A stretch of DNA of 64,000 nucleotides from positions 62,001 to 126,000 of the forward strand of contig NZ_BMPZ01000003.1 of NCBI RefSeq assembly GCF_014647855.1, in the 5' to 3' direction. Source of the stretch: Shewanella gelidii. GTDB taxonomy: Bacteria > Pseudomonadota > Gammaproteobacteria > Enterobacterales > Shewanellaceae. The translations under genes and the position numbers were made by a program. Below, in pieces: positions 9,687 through 18,778 of the stretch. Position 1 is the first letter of the stretch. Every line of letters starts with the position of its first letter. The notes under the pieces were generated by a model. It made no database searches, was not told the origin of the DNA, and saw only the letters and a list, made by a program, of their open reading frames with translations.

Positions 9687-9802
9687 ATTTACAACCCCAT
9701 AATTATAATTAAAGCCGCCAATTTTGTTTTGGCGTGCGCGGGGATTGTCACAAAGTTATATTACAAAAAGAATGGCTTTGATCACGCTTTAACAAAAGCA
9801 TT

Positions 9803-9818
9803 TGAGATTCAGATCACC
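9803..9818 (-). promoter_or_regulatory. CRP-like site upstream of exeM
   Basis: TGAGA-N6-TCACC matches the CRP consensus TGTGA-N6-TCACA at 8 of 10 defined positions. If the minus-strand TATAAC at 9755-9760 is the -10 element, the site centre falls about 62 bp before the start of transcription, the class I CRP distance. The consensus is established; use of this site is inferred. Confidence 0.4.
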
Positions 9819-10266
9819 CCAATTAAGCATAAACTAAACCCGATCATTGACGGTAAAATTCGAAAAACATTCAATAAGTCGGTGTAAAAAAAGTGCTTTT
9901 ATTTCATAAGAATACGTTAATCAGCCCTGCATTCCGTATATTCATGTAATATAGACTGCATAGAAACTCAAACTGGATTGTTATAAAAATTTAATAAAGG
10001 TTGTGGGTGCGAAGAAATATTGAGCAAAAAATGATACAAATATACAGAACAACCCTCCTTAAAAAAGAGCTCTGAACACATTTATATACACACCAGTACG
10101 GTATCACATCACAATAACAGCGCTTTCGGCACTCCAAAATTACAACGGACAGGATTTCACCAACGGTGACGTCATCCTCTTGCATTTCGTTGCAGTCACC
10201 ATGAATCTTAAGACAATGAGAATCAAAGTGATTGAAGATAAAACCTTTTGTACTGTGATCGAATCG

Positions 10267-10296
10267 CTATATGGTTATTTTGTAACCGCGATATAG
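10267..10296. repeat. Imperfect inverted repeat before the PH-like membrane gene
   Basis: Arms CTATATGGTTA and TAACC-GCG-ATATAG pair apart from a three-base bulge, around a TTTTG centre. It lies 65 bp before the start of the next gene and could be an operator. No known regulator matches. Confidence 0.3.
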
Positions 10297-10360
10297 TTGT
10301 TGTGCAAAAAGAATATTTCGGACTGATCCACCACTCGGTTCTGAATCACACAAGGAACGT

Positions 10361-10804
10361 ATGATGCACTATAAAAATACTCAACTCGCAAAAGCTATGT
10401 TAGCCATCATCGGTATCGTTTCACTTTTATTATTACTTGCATCATTTAGCAAACCCAATGAACCTACCGGCTATATCTTCATTCTGTTCGCAATCATTGC
10501 CATACTGTTTTCCTCACTCACAATTAGTGTTGAAAACGGCAAAATCCTTTGGTTCTTTGGTCCTCGATTTTGGAATAAGTCTTTAGAGATATCTCAAATT
10601 GAATCGGCACGAGTAATCGAAACGAAGTGGTATAACGGCTTAGGGATACGTTTAATTTCGACAGGCTGGCTTTATAACGTTTCAGGGTTAACAGCAGTAG
10701 AGTTGAAACTAAAAGACGGCACCATCATTTCCTTAGGAACCGATGATGCCGATAACTTAGTTCAAGCCATCAATGCAGCGAAGCAACACGCCGCTGCTGA
10801 GTAA
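10361..10804 (+). CDS. Small membrane protein with PH-like C-terminal region, function unknown
   Basis: A 147-residue protein with two N-terminal transmembrane helices (about residues 11-29 and 36-56). A cytosolic beta-rich part follows that begins TISVENGKILWFFGPRFW and contains a core resembling bacterial PH-like domains (ARVIETKWYNGLGIRL, VELKLKDGTIISLGTDD). The start is supported by AAGGAA six bases before the tandem ATG ATG. No enzyme motif is visible. It is convergent with the yjdF-like gene, 48 bp away. Confidence 0.7.
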   Translation: MMHYKNTQLAKAMLAIIGIVSLLLLLASFSKPNEPTGYIFILFAIIAILFSSLTISVENGKILWFFGPRFWNKSLEISQIESARVIETKWYNGLGIRLISTGWLYNVSGLTAVELKLKDGTIISLGTDDADNLVQAINAAKQHAAAE

Positions 10805-10852
10805 GCCGTATGTTACGTGTTGGCAAGGGTTGGTGAATACAGCACCACTTGG

Positions 10853-11473
10853 TTAAAGTTGTTGTAATTGTTGGTCATGACGCTTCGCCAAAACCGTGAG
10901 CGCAATGATGCCACCAATTAAGGCTAAGAACATATCTGACTGGGTATCCCATACATAGCCTTGTGTCCCTAAAAATGCTTCAGCACCTTCACCAGTTGCA
11001 ACAGCCACCCACCACTCGATCAATTCATAAAAAGCAGAGAATGCCAAAACGAAGCAAAGTACAAAGAAATTGCACCATGCGCCGGGTTTGATCACGTTCA
11101 GGCGCATTACGATTTCTCTTGCCAAAATAGCGGGCACTAGCCCTTGTGCAAAATGACCAATCTTATCGTAATTGTTGCGGCCACCAGTCCAATCAGCTAT
11201 CCAATTAAACAAGGGAACCTCTGCGTAGGTGTAATGCGCTCCGACGAGTAACACCACGCAATGAAACAAAATCAAACAATAAGCAAGTGAAGTTAATGGA
11301 AACGAGCGACGCGTGAATAAAAGTATCGGTAAGGCAAGAACTGCCGGAATCGCCTCTAGCCACCATGTAAACCCATCTTTTGGTTCAATATATGACCAAG
11401 TCAAAACAGCAAAATAGACTGCTATCCATGAGATTTTATTTTTCAAATTCCTTTCACCTTCGATATTATTCAT
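10853..11473 (-). CDS. yjdF: DUF2238 inner-membrane protein, YjdF-like
   Basis: A 206-residue polytopic protein with five or six transmembrane segments. The conserved family features are WIADWTGGRNNYDKIGHFAQ and FYELIEWWVAVATGEGAEAFLGTQGYVWDTQSDMF in the loops (shown here only as landmarks within residues 90-185). E. coli YjdF belongs to this family and has no established function. The ribosome site before the ATG at 11473 is weak, so a start a few codons inside is possible. Confidence 0.8.
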   Translation of the reverse strand: MNNIEGERNLKNKISWIAVYFAVLTWSYIEPKDGFTWWLEAIPAVLALPILLFTRRSFPLTSLAYCLILFHCVVLLVGAHYTYAEVPLFNWIADWTGGRNNYDKIGHFAQGLVPAILAREIVMRLNVIKPGAWCNFFVLCFVLAFSAFYELIEWWVAVATGEGAEAFLGTQGYVWDTQSDMFLALIGGIIALTVLAKRHDQQLQQL

Positions 11474-11587
11474 GTTTTTTAGCCATCCAGACCTCCACAG
11501 CCACGAAAAAACATGCTACTTTGAAACTGGCTTAGTAAGTCAGCATAGCATAAGCATTTATTATATTAATTAGAGGGTACCCACATC

Positions 11588-12817
11588 ATGGCGAAACATT
11601 CGCTGGACAAGGATAAAATCAAGATCCTGCTACTGGAAGGCGTTCATCAATCTGCAGTCGATGTTCTAGAACGTGCGGGTTACACGAATATTGAGTATCA
11701 CAAAGTCGCCCTTGGCGAAGAGGCACTGGTTGCTTCCATTCAAGACGCTCACTTTGTTGGTATCCGCTCCCGGACTCAGTTATCTGAGAACATTCTTAAG
11801 CATGCAAAGAAGCTCGTCGGCGTTGGTTGTTTCTGTATCGGCACGAACCAAGTTGACCTCCTCACGGCAGAAAAGCTCGGCGTTCCAGTTTTTAACGCCC
11901 CTTTCTCTAACACTCGTAGTGTCGCAGAGCTTGTGCTTGGCGAAATCATTATGCTTATGCGTGGCATTCCACAGCGCAACGCTGTCGCACACCGTGGCGG
12001 TTGGCTGAAAAGTGCCAGTGGCAGTTATGAAGTACGTGGTAAAACCCTTGGGGTTATCGGGTACGGCCACATCGGCACCCAGCTAGGTATTTTGGCCGAA
12101 ACCTTAGGCATGAAAGTCATTTTCTTCGATATCCAAGACAAGTTACCGCTAGGGAATGCCCAACAGGTTCATTCGCTAGAGCAACTGTTATCTTTGGCTG
12201 ATATCGTTAGTTTACACGTGCCAGAAACTCCGCAGACCCAAAACATGCTGAGCAAAACAGAGTTTGCTTGCATGCGTGAAGGCGCAGTATTGATCAATGC
12301 TTCCCGTGGCACAGTAGTTGACATCGATGCCCTAAAAGACGCTTTGCAAAGTGGCCATCTTGCAGGTGCTGCAATTGATGTATTCCCTGTTGAGCCAAAA
12401 TCAAACAGCGATGAGTTCATCAGCCCGCTACGCGGATTGGATAATGTACTGCTGACGCCACATGTCGGTGGTAGTACGGCAGAAGCACAAGAGAACATTG
12501 GTGTTGAGGTTGCCGGTAAACTCGCGAAGTACTCTGATAACGGTTCAACCGTATCAGCAGTTAACTTCCCAGAAGTGACACTCCCACAACACAGCGATAC
12601 CTCGCGCCTGTTACATATTCACCACAACCGTCCAGGTATCTTGATTAAGATCAACCAAGCGTTTGCAGAAAAAGGCATCAATATTGCCGCTCAGTACCTG
12701 CAAACAACGTCGGAAATTGGTTACGTGGTCATGGAAGTCGAAACCCATCAAGCCGATACTGCATTTGAGCAGTTGAAGAAAATTGAAGGGACAATTCGAA
12801 CCCGTTTACTGTATTAA
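11588..12817 (+). CDS. serA: D-3-phosphoglycerate dehydrogenase
   Basis: SerA oxidises 3-phosphoglycerate to 3-phosphohydroxypyruvate, the first step of serine synthesis, using NAD. The 409-residue protein is the short ACT-containing type, as in E. coli. It has the NAD-binding LGVIGYGHIGTQLG near residue 154, the catalytic Arg in INASRGT, Glu in FPVEPK and His in TPHVGGST. A C-terminal ACT domain (about 335-409) should give serine feedback inhibition. An AGAGGG ribosome site precedes the ATG, and a strong terminator follows 39 bp after the stop. Confidence 0.97.
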   Translation: MAKHSLDKDKIKILLLEGVHQSAVDVLERAGYTNIEYHKVALGEEALVASIQDAHFVGIRSRTQLSENILKHAKKLVGVGCFCIGTNQVDLLTAEKLGVPVFNAPFSNTRSVAELVLGEIIMLMRGIPQRNAVAHRGGWLKSASGSYEVRGKTLGVIGYGHIGTQLGILAETLGMKVIFFDIQDKLPLGNAQQVHSLEQLLSLADIVSLHVPETPQTQNMLSKTEFACMREGAVLINASRGTVVDIDALKDALQSGHLAGAAIDVFPVEPKSNSDEFISPLRGLDNVLLTPHVGGSTAEAQENIGVEVAGKLAKYSDNGSTVSAVNFPEVTLPQHSDTSRLLHIHHNRPGILIKINQAFAEKGINIAAQYLQTTSEIGYVVMEVETHQADTAFEQLKKIEGTIRTRLLY

Positions 12818-12856
12818 TGATACGGCAAGCTCGGCGATCCCATCGCTGATATAGTC

Positions 12857-12881
12857 AAAAACCTCCTGCGGGAGGTTTTTT
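12857..12881 (+). terminator. Intrinsic terminator after serA
   Basis: A 10-bp AAAAACCTCC/GGAGGTTTTT stem with a TGCG tetraloop is followed by more T residues. Confidence 0.9.
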
Positions 12882-13001
12882 GTTTCTTACTCTTTTCTAG
12901 AAACTCACGGTTCAGTATTGCCACAACAGCCAATACGATAAGCCGTGACATCACCAAGACAGATTGCGTAGTATCATGGAAACCCCCAAGGAGAGTTGCC
13001 C

Positions 13002-13373
13002 ATGTCTGTTACTGGTACGTTTGAAGTCAACCTCACCCCGCAACATGAAGATATACCGAATGTTGGTCGTCTGTTGATTTCAAAAACATATTCAGGCGCG
13101 CTTCAAGGCGTTGGCACAGGTCAAATGCTGAGCAAGCGCACACCAAGTGGCTCAGCCGTATACTCAGCGATTGAAGAGTTCGAAGGCGAGCTTGCTGGTA
13201 AAGCGGGCGCATTTACTTTATTCCACGTCGGTAATATGTCCAACTCTGAACAGTCACTACAAATCGTAATCGTCTCAGGCTCGGGACAAGGCGAGCTCGA
13301 AGGCATCCAAGGTGAGCTCGCTATCACTCAAGTTGATGGCATTCATCACTATCAATTGAATTACCAAATTTAG
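13002..13373 (+). CDS. DUF3224 family protein
   Basis: A 123-residue soluble protein resembling the DUF3224 family, a small allene-oxide-cyclase-like beta-barrel fold of unknown function. Typical elements are an N-terminal GTFEVNLTP strand, SKTYSGALQGVGTGQMLS, and a GSGQGELEGIQGELAI turn near the C-terminus. I chose ATG 13002 over an in-frame TTG at 12996 because AAGGAG at 12988-12993 sits 8 bases before the ATG and only 2 before the TTG. It appears to be a single-gene unit. Confidence 0.8.
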   Translation: MSVTGTFEVNLTPQHEDIPNVGRLLISKTYSGALQGVGTGQMLSKRTPSGSAVYSAIEEFEGELAGKAGAFTLFHVGNMSNSEQSLQIVIVSGSGQGELEGIQGELAITQVDGIHHYQLNYQI

Positions 13374-13567
13374 CCCCAACTATCTAGTAGATGACTTGCA
13401 TAGGCGAGCGCCAGCGCTATGGGCTGATTGGAGTTGAAGCCCCATGAGTTGTGACGGACACGATACAAAATCAAGTCACTCATAGAATTGGAGGGTTCCC
13501 CTTTAGCCCTTGATTTAAATGGTGCTACAATCGCGAAAATGCACTGCCCTTTGACGTATTAGGAATC

Positions 13568-14545
13568 ATGATGACGACCAATGTAACTCGCCCAATGTGG
13601 CCACTAAATGCGGCTGCGCCAGAACTCTATTTTGCCCAGCTTTCACACTTAGGTTTAATTGAAATTGAAGGTGAACAAGCCGAAAGCTTTATGAATGGTC
13701 AAATCACTGCTGACGTTACTGGGCTGCAAGCAAACCAGTGGAAATGGGGAGCGCATTGTGACCCAAAGGGGAAGATGCTTGCCAGCTTTCGCATTTTTAA
13801 GCATTTAGATGGTCTAAAAATGCTGCTCCCGGTATCTGCAATTGATGTTGATTTACCCCAGCTGCAAAAATACGCCGTCTTTAGTAAAGCTGAGTTAAAA
13901 AACGCAACCTCTGACTATGTGCTTATTGGCATAGCTGGTACGAAAGCGAGCCAGTGGGTTGCGCAACACTATGGTGAAACCACTGAGCTTTTCACTCAGA
14001 TCGATCATGGCTTTCTGCTCAAAGACGGCTCAGCTCCAGCTCGCTATATTTTGGGGTTAACTCAAGATGCAGCTCAGCAACTCATAACGTCGCAAGCAAT
14101 AGAGCTTGTTGATTGTCATGCTTGGCAAGCCGAAGAAATCAAAGCAGGTTACCCCAACATCTCAGCGCAACATGCAGCCCAATTCGTCCCGCAAATGTGT
14201 AACCTACAATCAATTGATGGCATTAGCTTTAATAAAGGCTGCTACATGGGCCAAGAAACGGTTGCGAGAATGAAATATCGCGGCGGCAATAAACGTGCGC
14301 TGTATATTTTGTCTGGCACATGTAAAACGTTGCTAAACGCTGAAAGTAAACTTGAAGTGGCTGTCGAAGATAGTTTCCGCCGTGCGGGTAATATTATCGA
14401 GTGGGTACAAACCGATGAGCAAGTGTTATTGACTGCGGTGTTGGCCAATGACACCGAAAATGACGCCGTACTCAGGGTCGCTGATGATGAATCATCGAGC
14501 TTAACCGTGATTCCATTACCTTATGAGATTGAATCGGAAGAATAA
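13568..14545 (+). CDS. ygfZ: Folate-binding protein YgfZ
   Basis: YgfZ is a GcvT-like, tetrahydrofolate-dependent protein that helps maintain or repair certain Fe-S enzymes such as MiaB, the tRNA-modifying enzyme. The 325-residue length fits. The invariant family motif KGCYMGQE, with its essential Cys, is near residue 224, preceded by AGYPNISAQHAAQFVPQM and followed by RMKYRG. An AGGA ribosome site precedes the ATG. The gene stands alone and ends before a clear terminator. Confidence 0.93.
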   Translation: MMTTNVTRPMWPLNAAAPELYFAQLSHLGLIEIEGEQAESFMNGQITADVTGLQANQWKWGAHCDPKGKMLASFRIFKHLDGLKMLLPVSAIDVDLPQLQKYAVFSKAELKNATSDYVLIGIAGTKASQWVAQHYGETTELFTQIDHGFLLKDGSAPARYILGLTQDAAQQLITSQAIELVDCHAWQAEEIKAGYPNISAQHAAQFVPQMCNLQSIDGISFNKGCYMGQETVARMKYRGGNKRALYILSGTCKTLLNAESKLEVAVEDSFRRAGNIIEWVQTDEQVLLTAVLANDTENDAVLRVADDESSSLTVIPLPYEIESEE

Positions 14546-14604
14546 TTGCTGTGTTATAAAATAGCAGCAATGTTTTATTGATGGTTTAAACATCAGTATT
14601 TTTT

Positions 14605-14640
14605 ATGCGCCAAAAGTGCTTCTGCCTTTGGCGCATTTTT
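14605..14640 (+). terminator. Intrinsic terminator after ygfZ
   Basis: A 10-bp stem, ATGCGCCAAA/TTTGGCGCAT, with a 12-base loop is followed by TTTTT. Confidence 0.8.
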
Positions 14641-14797
14641 ATGAAATGCACAAAAAAGTGCGCGTAAGTTACCAATTTACTTGTAATTTATTGCAAAGAT
14701 CACACTTCACCTTCTGCGCGATGTGCTTTGCTTTATTTGTATCAGGTCATCCCTTAGGATGAAAAACTGACAGATTCACGAGTAAGGTTCGGCCACA

Positions 14798-15148
14798 ATG
14801 GCAGAGGAACTCACTTCAGCGCAAAAACACACTTTGCTTGAAGGTTTAAAACGGCTTGCCGCAGAAGGCAGTGACCAACTTGCGTCGCTGCATGAGCATA
14901 GTGCTCCAGTGACTCTCGATCAGCAATCCGTTGGCAGAGTGTCTCGAATTGATGCCATCCAACAGCAACAAATGGCACAAGCCAATGAAGTGCATCTGCT
15001 TGAACAACTTAAACGCATAAAGAAAATTTTAGCCGAGCCTGATGAGTATGGCTTTTGTGAAGCGTGCGGAGAAGGCATTGGGTTTCCACGCTTAGAGATC
15101 CACCCCACTGCAGCTTTTTGTATCACTTGCCAGGCTGAGAAAGAATAA
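14798..15148 (+). CDS. DksA/TraR-family zinc-finger protein
   Basis: A 116-residue protein with a coiled-coil-prone N-terminal two-thirds and a C-terminal C4 zinc finger (CEACG near residue 87, CITC near 110). The spacing is that of DksA/TraR proteins, which enter the RNA polymerase secondary channel. It is shorter than DksA and lacks the usual DxxDxA coiled-coil tip in recognisable form, so DksA-like promoter control is uncertain; YbiI-like paralogues are also possible. It starts 26 bp before the esterase gene and probably shares its transcript. Confidence 0.85.
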   Translation: MAEELTSAQKHTLLEGLKRLAAEGSDQLASLHEHSAPVTLDQQSVGRVSRIDAIQQQQMAQANEVHLLEQLKRIKKILAEPDEYGFCEACGEGIGFPRLEIHPTAAFCITCQAEKE

Positions 15149-15174
15149 ACACGACGCACTTCGAGGGGATTGAG

Positions 15175-15720
15175 ATGTATCTGTATTTACATGGGTTAGG
15201 TTCAGGCGGTCAATCTTCTACCGTTACAGGGCTAAAACAAGCTGGACTCGAGGTGACCTCAGTGGATTACCAACCAGAGTTCTACAGTCAGAGTATTCAA
15301 GCATTGACCGACCTCATCATGCAACAACCCATTACCGGTGTTTTAGGGACCTCTATGGGCGGTTACTATGCATTAAAGCTTTCAGAACTCACGGGGCTTC
15401 GTGCCGTTGCGGTCAATGTGTGTTTTGAGCCAGCCAAACATTTACAAAAGTACTTACACCAGCCTGCTATGAATTACGTCACGCAACAGCCAATTCGAAT
15501 CGATCAAGCAATGCTCGACGATTTTGCACCGATAAACCCTGCCTTAACTCCGCTACCGACCATTGTAATCGGTGAGCAAGACGATTTAATTCCCGCGGCC
15601 TATCAAAAACAATTCTGCCAAAACAGCCAATGGCCATTTATCACCACAGATTGGGGTCATCGTGTGAGCAATAAAGCAAAATTCGCCGAAATCATCAGAA
15701 GTACACGCAGCCAAGGTTAA
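15175..15720 (+). CDS. UPF0227 (YcfP/YqiA-like) alpha/beta-hydrolase
   Basis: A 181-residue small esterase-like protein. It opens MYLYLHGLGSGG, with an oxyanion-loop HG motif, then GTSMGGYYAL with nucleophile Ser64 in the GxSxG elbow. IVIGEQDDLIP gives the acid region, and DWGHRVSN gives the catalytic His near residue 163. YqiA has carboxylesterase activity; the natural substrate here is unknown. It follows the DksA-like gene closely. Confidence 0.85.
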   Translation: MYLYLHGLGSGGQSSTVTGLKQAGLEVTSVDYQPEFYSQSIQALTDLIMQQPITGVLGTSMGGYYALKLSELTGLRAVAVNVCFEPAKHLQKYLHQPAMNYVTQQPIRIDQAMLDDFAPINPALTPLPTIVIGEQDDLIPAAYQKQFCQNSQWPFITTDWGHRVSNKAKFAEIIRSTRSQG

Positions 15721-16175
15721 TACAAAACCTATTTAGCGAACGATAGCCTCACGCAATCAATCACTACGTTCGCCCTACCAATCCGCAAATGCTTACTGCC
15801 AAGTATGGCACTGTTTCTACCCCATCATGGCGACCGACCACTTCGATCGCATACCTCTAATTAGGTACTTTTACAACCATTTCATGTTCAATTTAAGTGC
15901 AATTCCTGCCCTAAACTGCACCTTCGTTGTAATTAAATAACGAGTAAAACCCTACCCATTAAAATTATTTTCTTATAAATCAATGCATAACATCTTTGGC
16001 ATAAAAAGTGTAATTCCATTGGTAACACAGGTCATGAGTTGATGCTGACGCACATTGCCAAATCCACAAGATGTCAGTAACACAACCATCGGCTCGAGAT
16101 GCCCGCATGCAACATCTCGCTTTAATGATTTTTACATATACACTTTTTATTGAGAGACGAGGGAGAATAGACAGG
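15721..16175. other. Leader/promoter region of the nitrate-type ABC operon
   Basis: A 455-bp region without a credible gene. It contains a 7-bp hairpin, CGAGATG/CATCTCG (16095-16119), whose 11-base loop holds a GCATGC palindrome. A T-rich but interrupted stretch follows it, 56 bp before the chosen nrtA start. Such a leader hairpin could be an attenuation or anti-termination element, as in other nitrate-assimilation operons, but no second hairpin typical of ANTAR-protein targets is clear. I found no sigma-54 site matching GG-N10-GC. Confidence 0.35.
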
Positions 16176-17648
16176 ATGAAGTCCAATACCGAAGCAATTC
16201 TTAGCACTTCAACAACGGCCATTTCAGTAGCAGAAACAGTGCGTGGCACGCAGGAATTTTTACCGAAGTCGAAAAGTCGCTGGCTCAATACACTCAAACT
16301 CACGAGTCTTGCACTAGCGTTCTCAACCGCGATGTTTTCCAGCTTAAGTCATGCGGAACTTGGTGAACCGGAAAAGGAAGATCTCACGTTTGGCTTTATC
16401 AAATTAACGGATATGGCACCGATTGCCATTGCCTATGAGAAAGGCTATTTCGAAGATGAAGGCCTTTACGTCACCATTGAAGCCCAAGCCAACTGGAAAG
16501 TTTTATTAGATGGCGTCATTGATGGACGACTCGATGGCGCTCATATGCTTGCCGGACAGCCAATTGCCGCCACCATGGGTTATGGCACAAAAGCAGAGAT
16601 TATCACGCCATTCTCTATGGATTTAAATGGCAATGGTATTACCGTTTCCAACGAAGTTTGGAAAAAAATGAAGCCCGGCTTAGCCAAGGATGCTTCGGGC
16701 AAACCTGTACATCCAATAAAAGCCGATGCACTTAAGCCCGTTGTTGAGCAATACAATGCGGAAGGAAAGCCTTTCAAAATGGGAATGGTATTCCCTGTCT
16801 CTACCCATAACTACGAGCTAAGGTATTGGCTAGCTGCTGGCGGCATTCACCCTGGCTATTACGCGCCACATAAAGGCGATACATCAGGACAGCTTGATGC
16901 AGATGCTTTGCTGTCGGTGACCCCGCCACCACAAATGCCGAGCACTCTAGAGTCAGGCACGATTTACGGATACTGTGTGGGGGAGCCTTGGAACCAGCAA
17001 GCTGTATTTAAAGGTATTGGGGTTCCGGTAGTCACAGACTATGAAATATGGAAAAACAACCCAGAAAAAGTGTTTGGGATCACCGCAGAGTTTGCCAAAA
17101 AGTACCCGAATACCACCATTCGTTTAACCCGCGCTCTTATCCGTGCAGCAAAGTGGCTTGACGACAATAATAACGGCAACCGCCCTGAAGCCGTGAAGAT
17201 TCTAGCCCAATCAAACTATGTGGGTGCAGATTACGACGTCATAGCCAACAGCATGACAGGCACCTTTGAGTATGAAAAAGGCGATAAACGTGAAGTGCCA
17301 GATTTCAATGTGTTCTTCCGCCACCACGCCACGTATCCATACTACTCAGATGCAATTTGGTATCTCACGCAAATGCGTCGCTGGGGTCAGATTTCAGATG
17401 ATAAAAGTGACGACTGGTATAAGGACCTTGCGAAGAAAGTCTATCGTCCTGATATCTACCAAGCCGCGGCAGAATCGCTTATTGCAGATAAACTAATTGG
17501 CAAAGATGAGTTTCCAGATTTCGCGCAGGAAACAGGCTATCGCAAGCCGCAAAAACACTTTATTGACAATATCGTCTATGACGGCACGCAGCCTAATGCA
17601 TACCTGAGTAAGTTCGCAATTGGCCTTAAAGCAGGTGATCGACTTTAA
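16176..17648 (+). CDS. nrtA: Nitrate-type ABC transporter substrate-binding protein (NrtA/CmpA family)
   Basis: The periplasmic ligand receptor of a nitrate/nitrite (or, in relatives, bicarbonate/cyanate) importer. The 490-residue protein has an NMT1/CmpA-like fold: [20 protein letters not shown] near residue 70, [20 protein letters not shown] in the binding cleft, and [11 protein letters not shown] signal peptide hydrophobic core ends near SHAE, but the N-region before it is unusually long (about 37 residues). I start at ATG 16176 because GGGAGA sits about 10 bases upstream; an in-frame ATG at 16071 has no ribosome site and would run through the leader hairpin. First gene of a three-gene operon. 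Confidence 0.88.
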   Translation: MKSNTEAILSTSTTAISVAETVRGTQEFLPKSKSRWLNTLKLTSLALAFSTAMFSSLSHAELGEPEKEDLTFGFIKLTDMAPIAIAYEKGYFEDEGLYVTIEAQANWKVLLDGVIDGRLDGAHMLAGQPIAATMGYGTKAEIITPFSMDLNGNGITVSNEVWKKMKPGLAKDASGKPVHPIKADALKPVVEQYNAEGKPFKMGMVFPVSTHNYELRYWLAAGGIHPGYYAPHKGDTSGQLDADALLSVTPPPQMPSTLESGTIYGYCVGEPWNQQAVFKGIGVPVVTDYEIWKNNPEKVFGITAEFAKKYPNTTIRLTRALIRAAKWLDDNNNGNRPEAVKILAQSNYVGADYDVIANSMTGTFEYEKGDKREVPDFNVFFRHHATYPYYSDAIWYLTQMRRWGQISDDKSDDWYKDLAKKVYRPDIYQAAAESLIADKLIGKDEFPDFAQETGYRKPQKHFIDNIVYDGTQPNAYLSKFAIGLKAGDRL

Positions 17649-17725
17649 GCCATCGTTGGGCAGCGTGCTGCCCAACTCAATCTCACTACGTCAGCATCGT
17701 ATCAAGGATATCTGGAGAGCAAATT

Positions 17726-18709
17726 ATGACAGACTCGACGTCCCTCACCTTCAAATCGACATCAACCAACCCGCGGTTTGAGGCCGCCTATAGTTGGTCG
17801 AAACAGATTTTCAAAACGCTGACATTACCCGCTGTAGGCATTGCTGTATTTCTGGTGCTTTGGTCCGCATCGTCCATGAACATTAAAACATCACTCGGCC
17901 AGTTTCCGGGGCCCGTTGCCGTCGCCCAGCAATTTGGAACACTGTATGACGAACATATGGAGTCTAGAGAAAAAGAGCAAAAATTTTACGAGCGCTTAGA
18001 AAAACGCAACGCGGCTAAATTAGCTAAAGACCCCAATTATCAAGCCAAGCAACGTAAATATACCGGCAAAGAGACATTTGTCGATCAAATTGGCACCAGT
18101 TTAATCACTGTCATGAGTGGCTTTTTACTCGCTGCAGCCATTGCGATTCCCCTAGGTATTTGGATGGGGCTAAGCACAACGCTTAATGCAGCCCTCAACC
18201 CCATTGTTCAACTATTTAAACCTGTGTCACCTTTAGCTTGGTTACCCCTTGTCACTATGGTTGTGAGTGCAATGTATGTTAGCGATGACCCTTGGGTTGC
18301 TAAATCTTTCTTGAACTCAATGCTCACCGTAACCTTATGTAGCCTCTGGCCAATGGTTATTAATACTGCACAGGGGGTATCAACGATTGATGATGACTTG
18401 GTCAACGTCAGCAAAGTACTGCGTCTTTCGCCACTGACCCATGTCCGTAAGATTGTTCTTCCAGCATCGATACCAATGATTTTTACCGGCATGCGTTTAT
18501 CTTTAGGTGTTGCTTGGATGGTACTTATCGCCGCAGAAATGCTGGCGCAAAACCCAGGTTTAGGAAAGTTCGTTTGGGATGAATTCCAAAATGGTAGTTC
18601 ACAATCTCTTGCTCGAATTATGGCCGCTGTCGTGGTGATCGGCTTTATCGGATTTTTGCTCGATAAAGGCATGCAAAAACTTCAAGCGTGGGTTTCTTGG
18701 GATAAATAA
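17726..18709 (+). CDS. nrtB: Nitrate-type ABC transporter permease (NrtB family)
   Basis: A 327-residue inner-membrane permease. A first transmembrane helix (about residues 33-53) is followed by a highly charged stretch (about 72-118) rich in Lys and Glu. The BPD-transport domain follows with five more helices and the EAA-like loop DLVNVSKVLRLSPLTHVRKI that contacts the ATPase. The charged insertion distinguishes NrtB-like from SsuC/TauC-like permeases. A GGAGAG ribosome site lies 8 bp before the ATG. It is 77 bp after nrtA. Confidence 0.88.
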   Translation: MTDSTSLTFKSTSTNPRFEAAYSWSKQIFKTLTLPAVGIAVFLVLWSASSMNIKTSLGQFPGPVAVAQQFGTLYDEHMESREKEQKFYERLEKRNAAKLAKDPNYQAKQRKYTGKETFVDQIGTSLITVMSGFLLAAAIAIPLGIWMGLSTTLNAALNPIVQLFKPVSPLAWLPLVTMVVSAMYVSDDPWVAKSFLNSMLTVTLCSLWPMVINTAQGVSTIDDDLVNVSKVLRLSPLTHVRKIVLPASIPMIFTGMRLSLGVAWMVLIAAEMLAQNPGLGKFVWDEFQNGSSQSLARIMAAVVVIGFIGFLLDKGMQKLQAWVSWDK

Positions 18710-18778
18710 TCAGCAGAAGAATCGAGCCGTTCACCCACTGTGAGCTCTATAAAAGTTTAGCGATTTAAGGATTTTGAA

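Larger units (their letters stand above)
9687..10360. other. AT-rich intergenic region, no convincing gene
   Basis: This 674-bp stretch separates divergent genes. Nearest the nuclease it holds a plausible leftward promoter (TATAAC on the minus strand at 9755-9760) and a CRP-like site at 9803-9818. Nearest the rightward gene it holds an imperfect inverted repeat at 10267-10296. A 64-codon minus-strand reading frame in the middle has no ribosome site and an unlikely composition. I see no RNA gene. Confidence 0.5.

Noticed and set aside
9991..10185. 64-codon Cys-rich reading frame on the minus strand in the exeM upstream region
   Set aside because: No ribosome site, implausible composition, and it covers regulatory DNA.
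15980..16060. Possible sigma-54 promoter before nrtA
   Set aside because: The best candidate (GGCATAAAAAGTGT) has GT instead of the essential GC at the -12 position.
16071..16175. N-terminal extension of nrtA starting at ATG 16071
   Set aside because: No ribosome site; the added residues are not signal-peptide-like and run through the leader hairpin.
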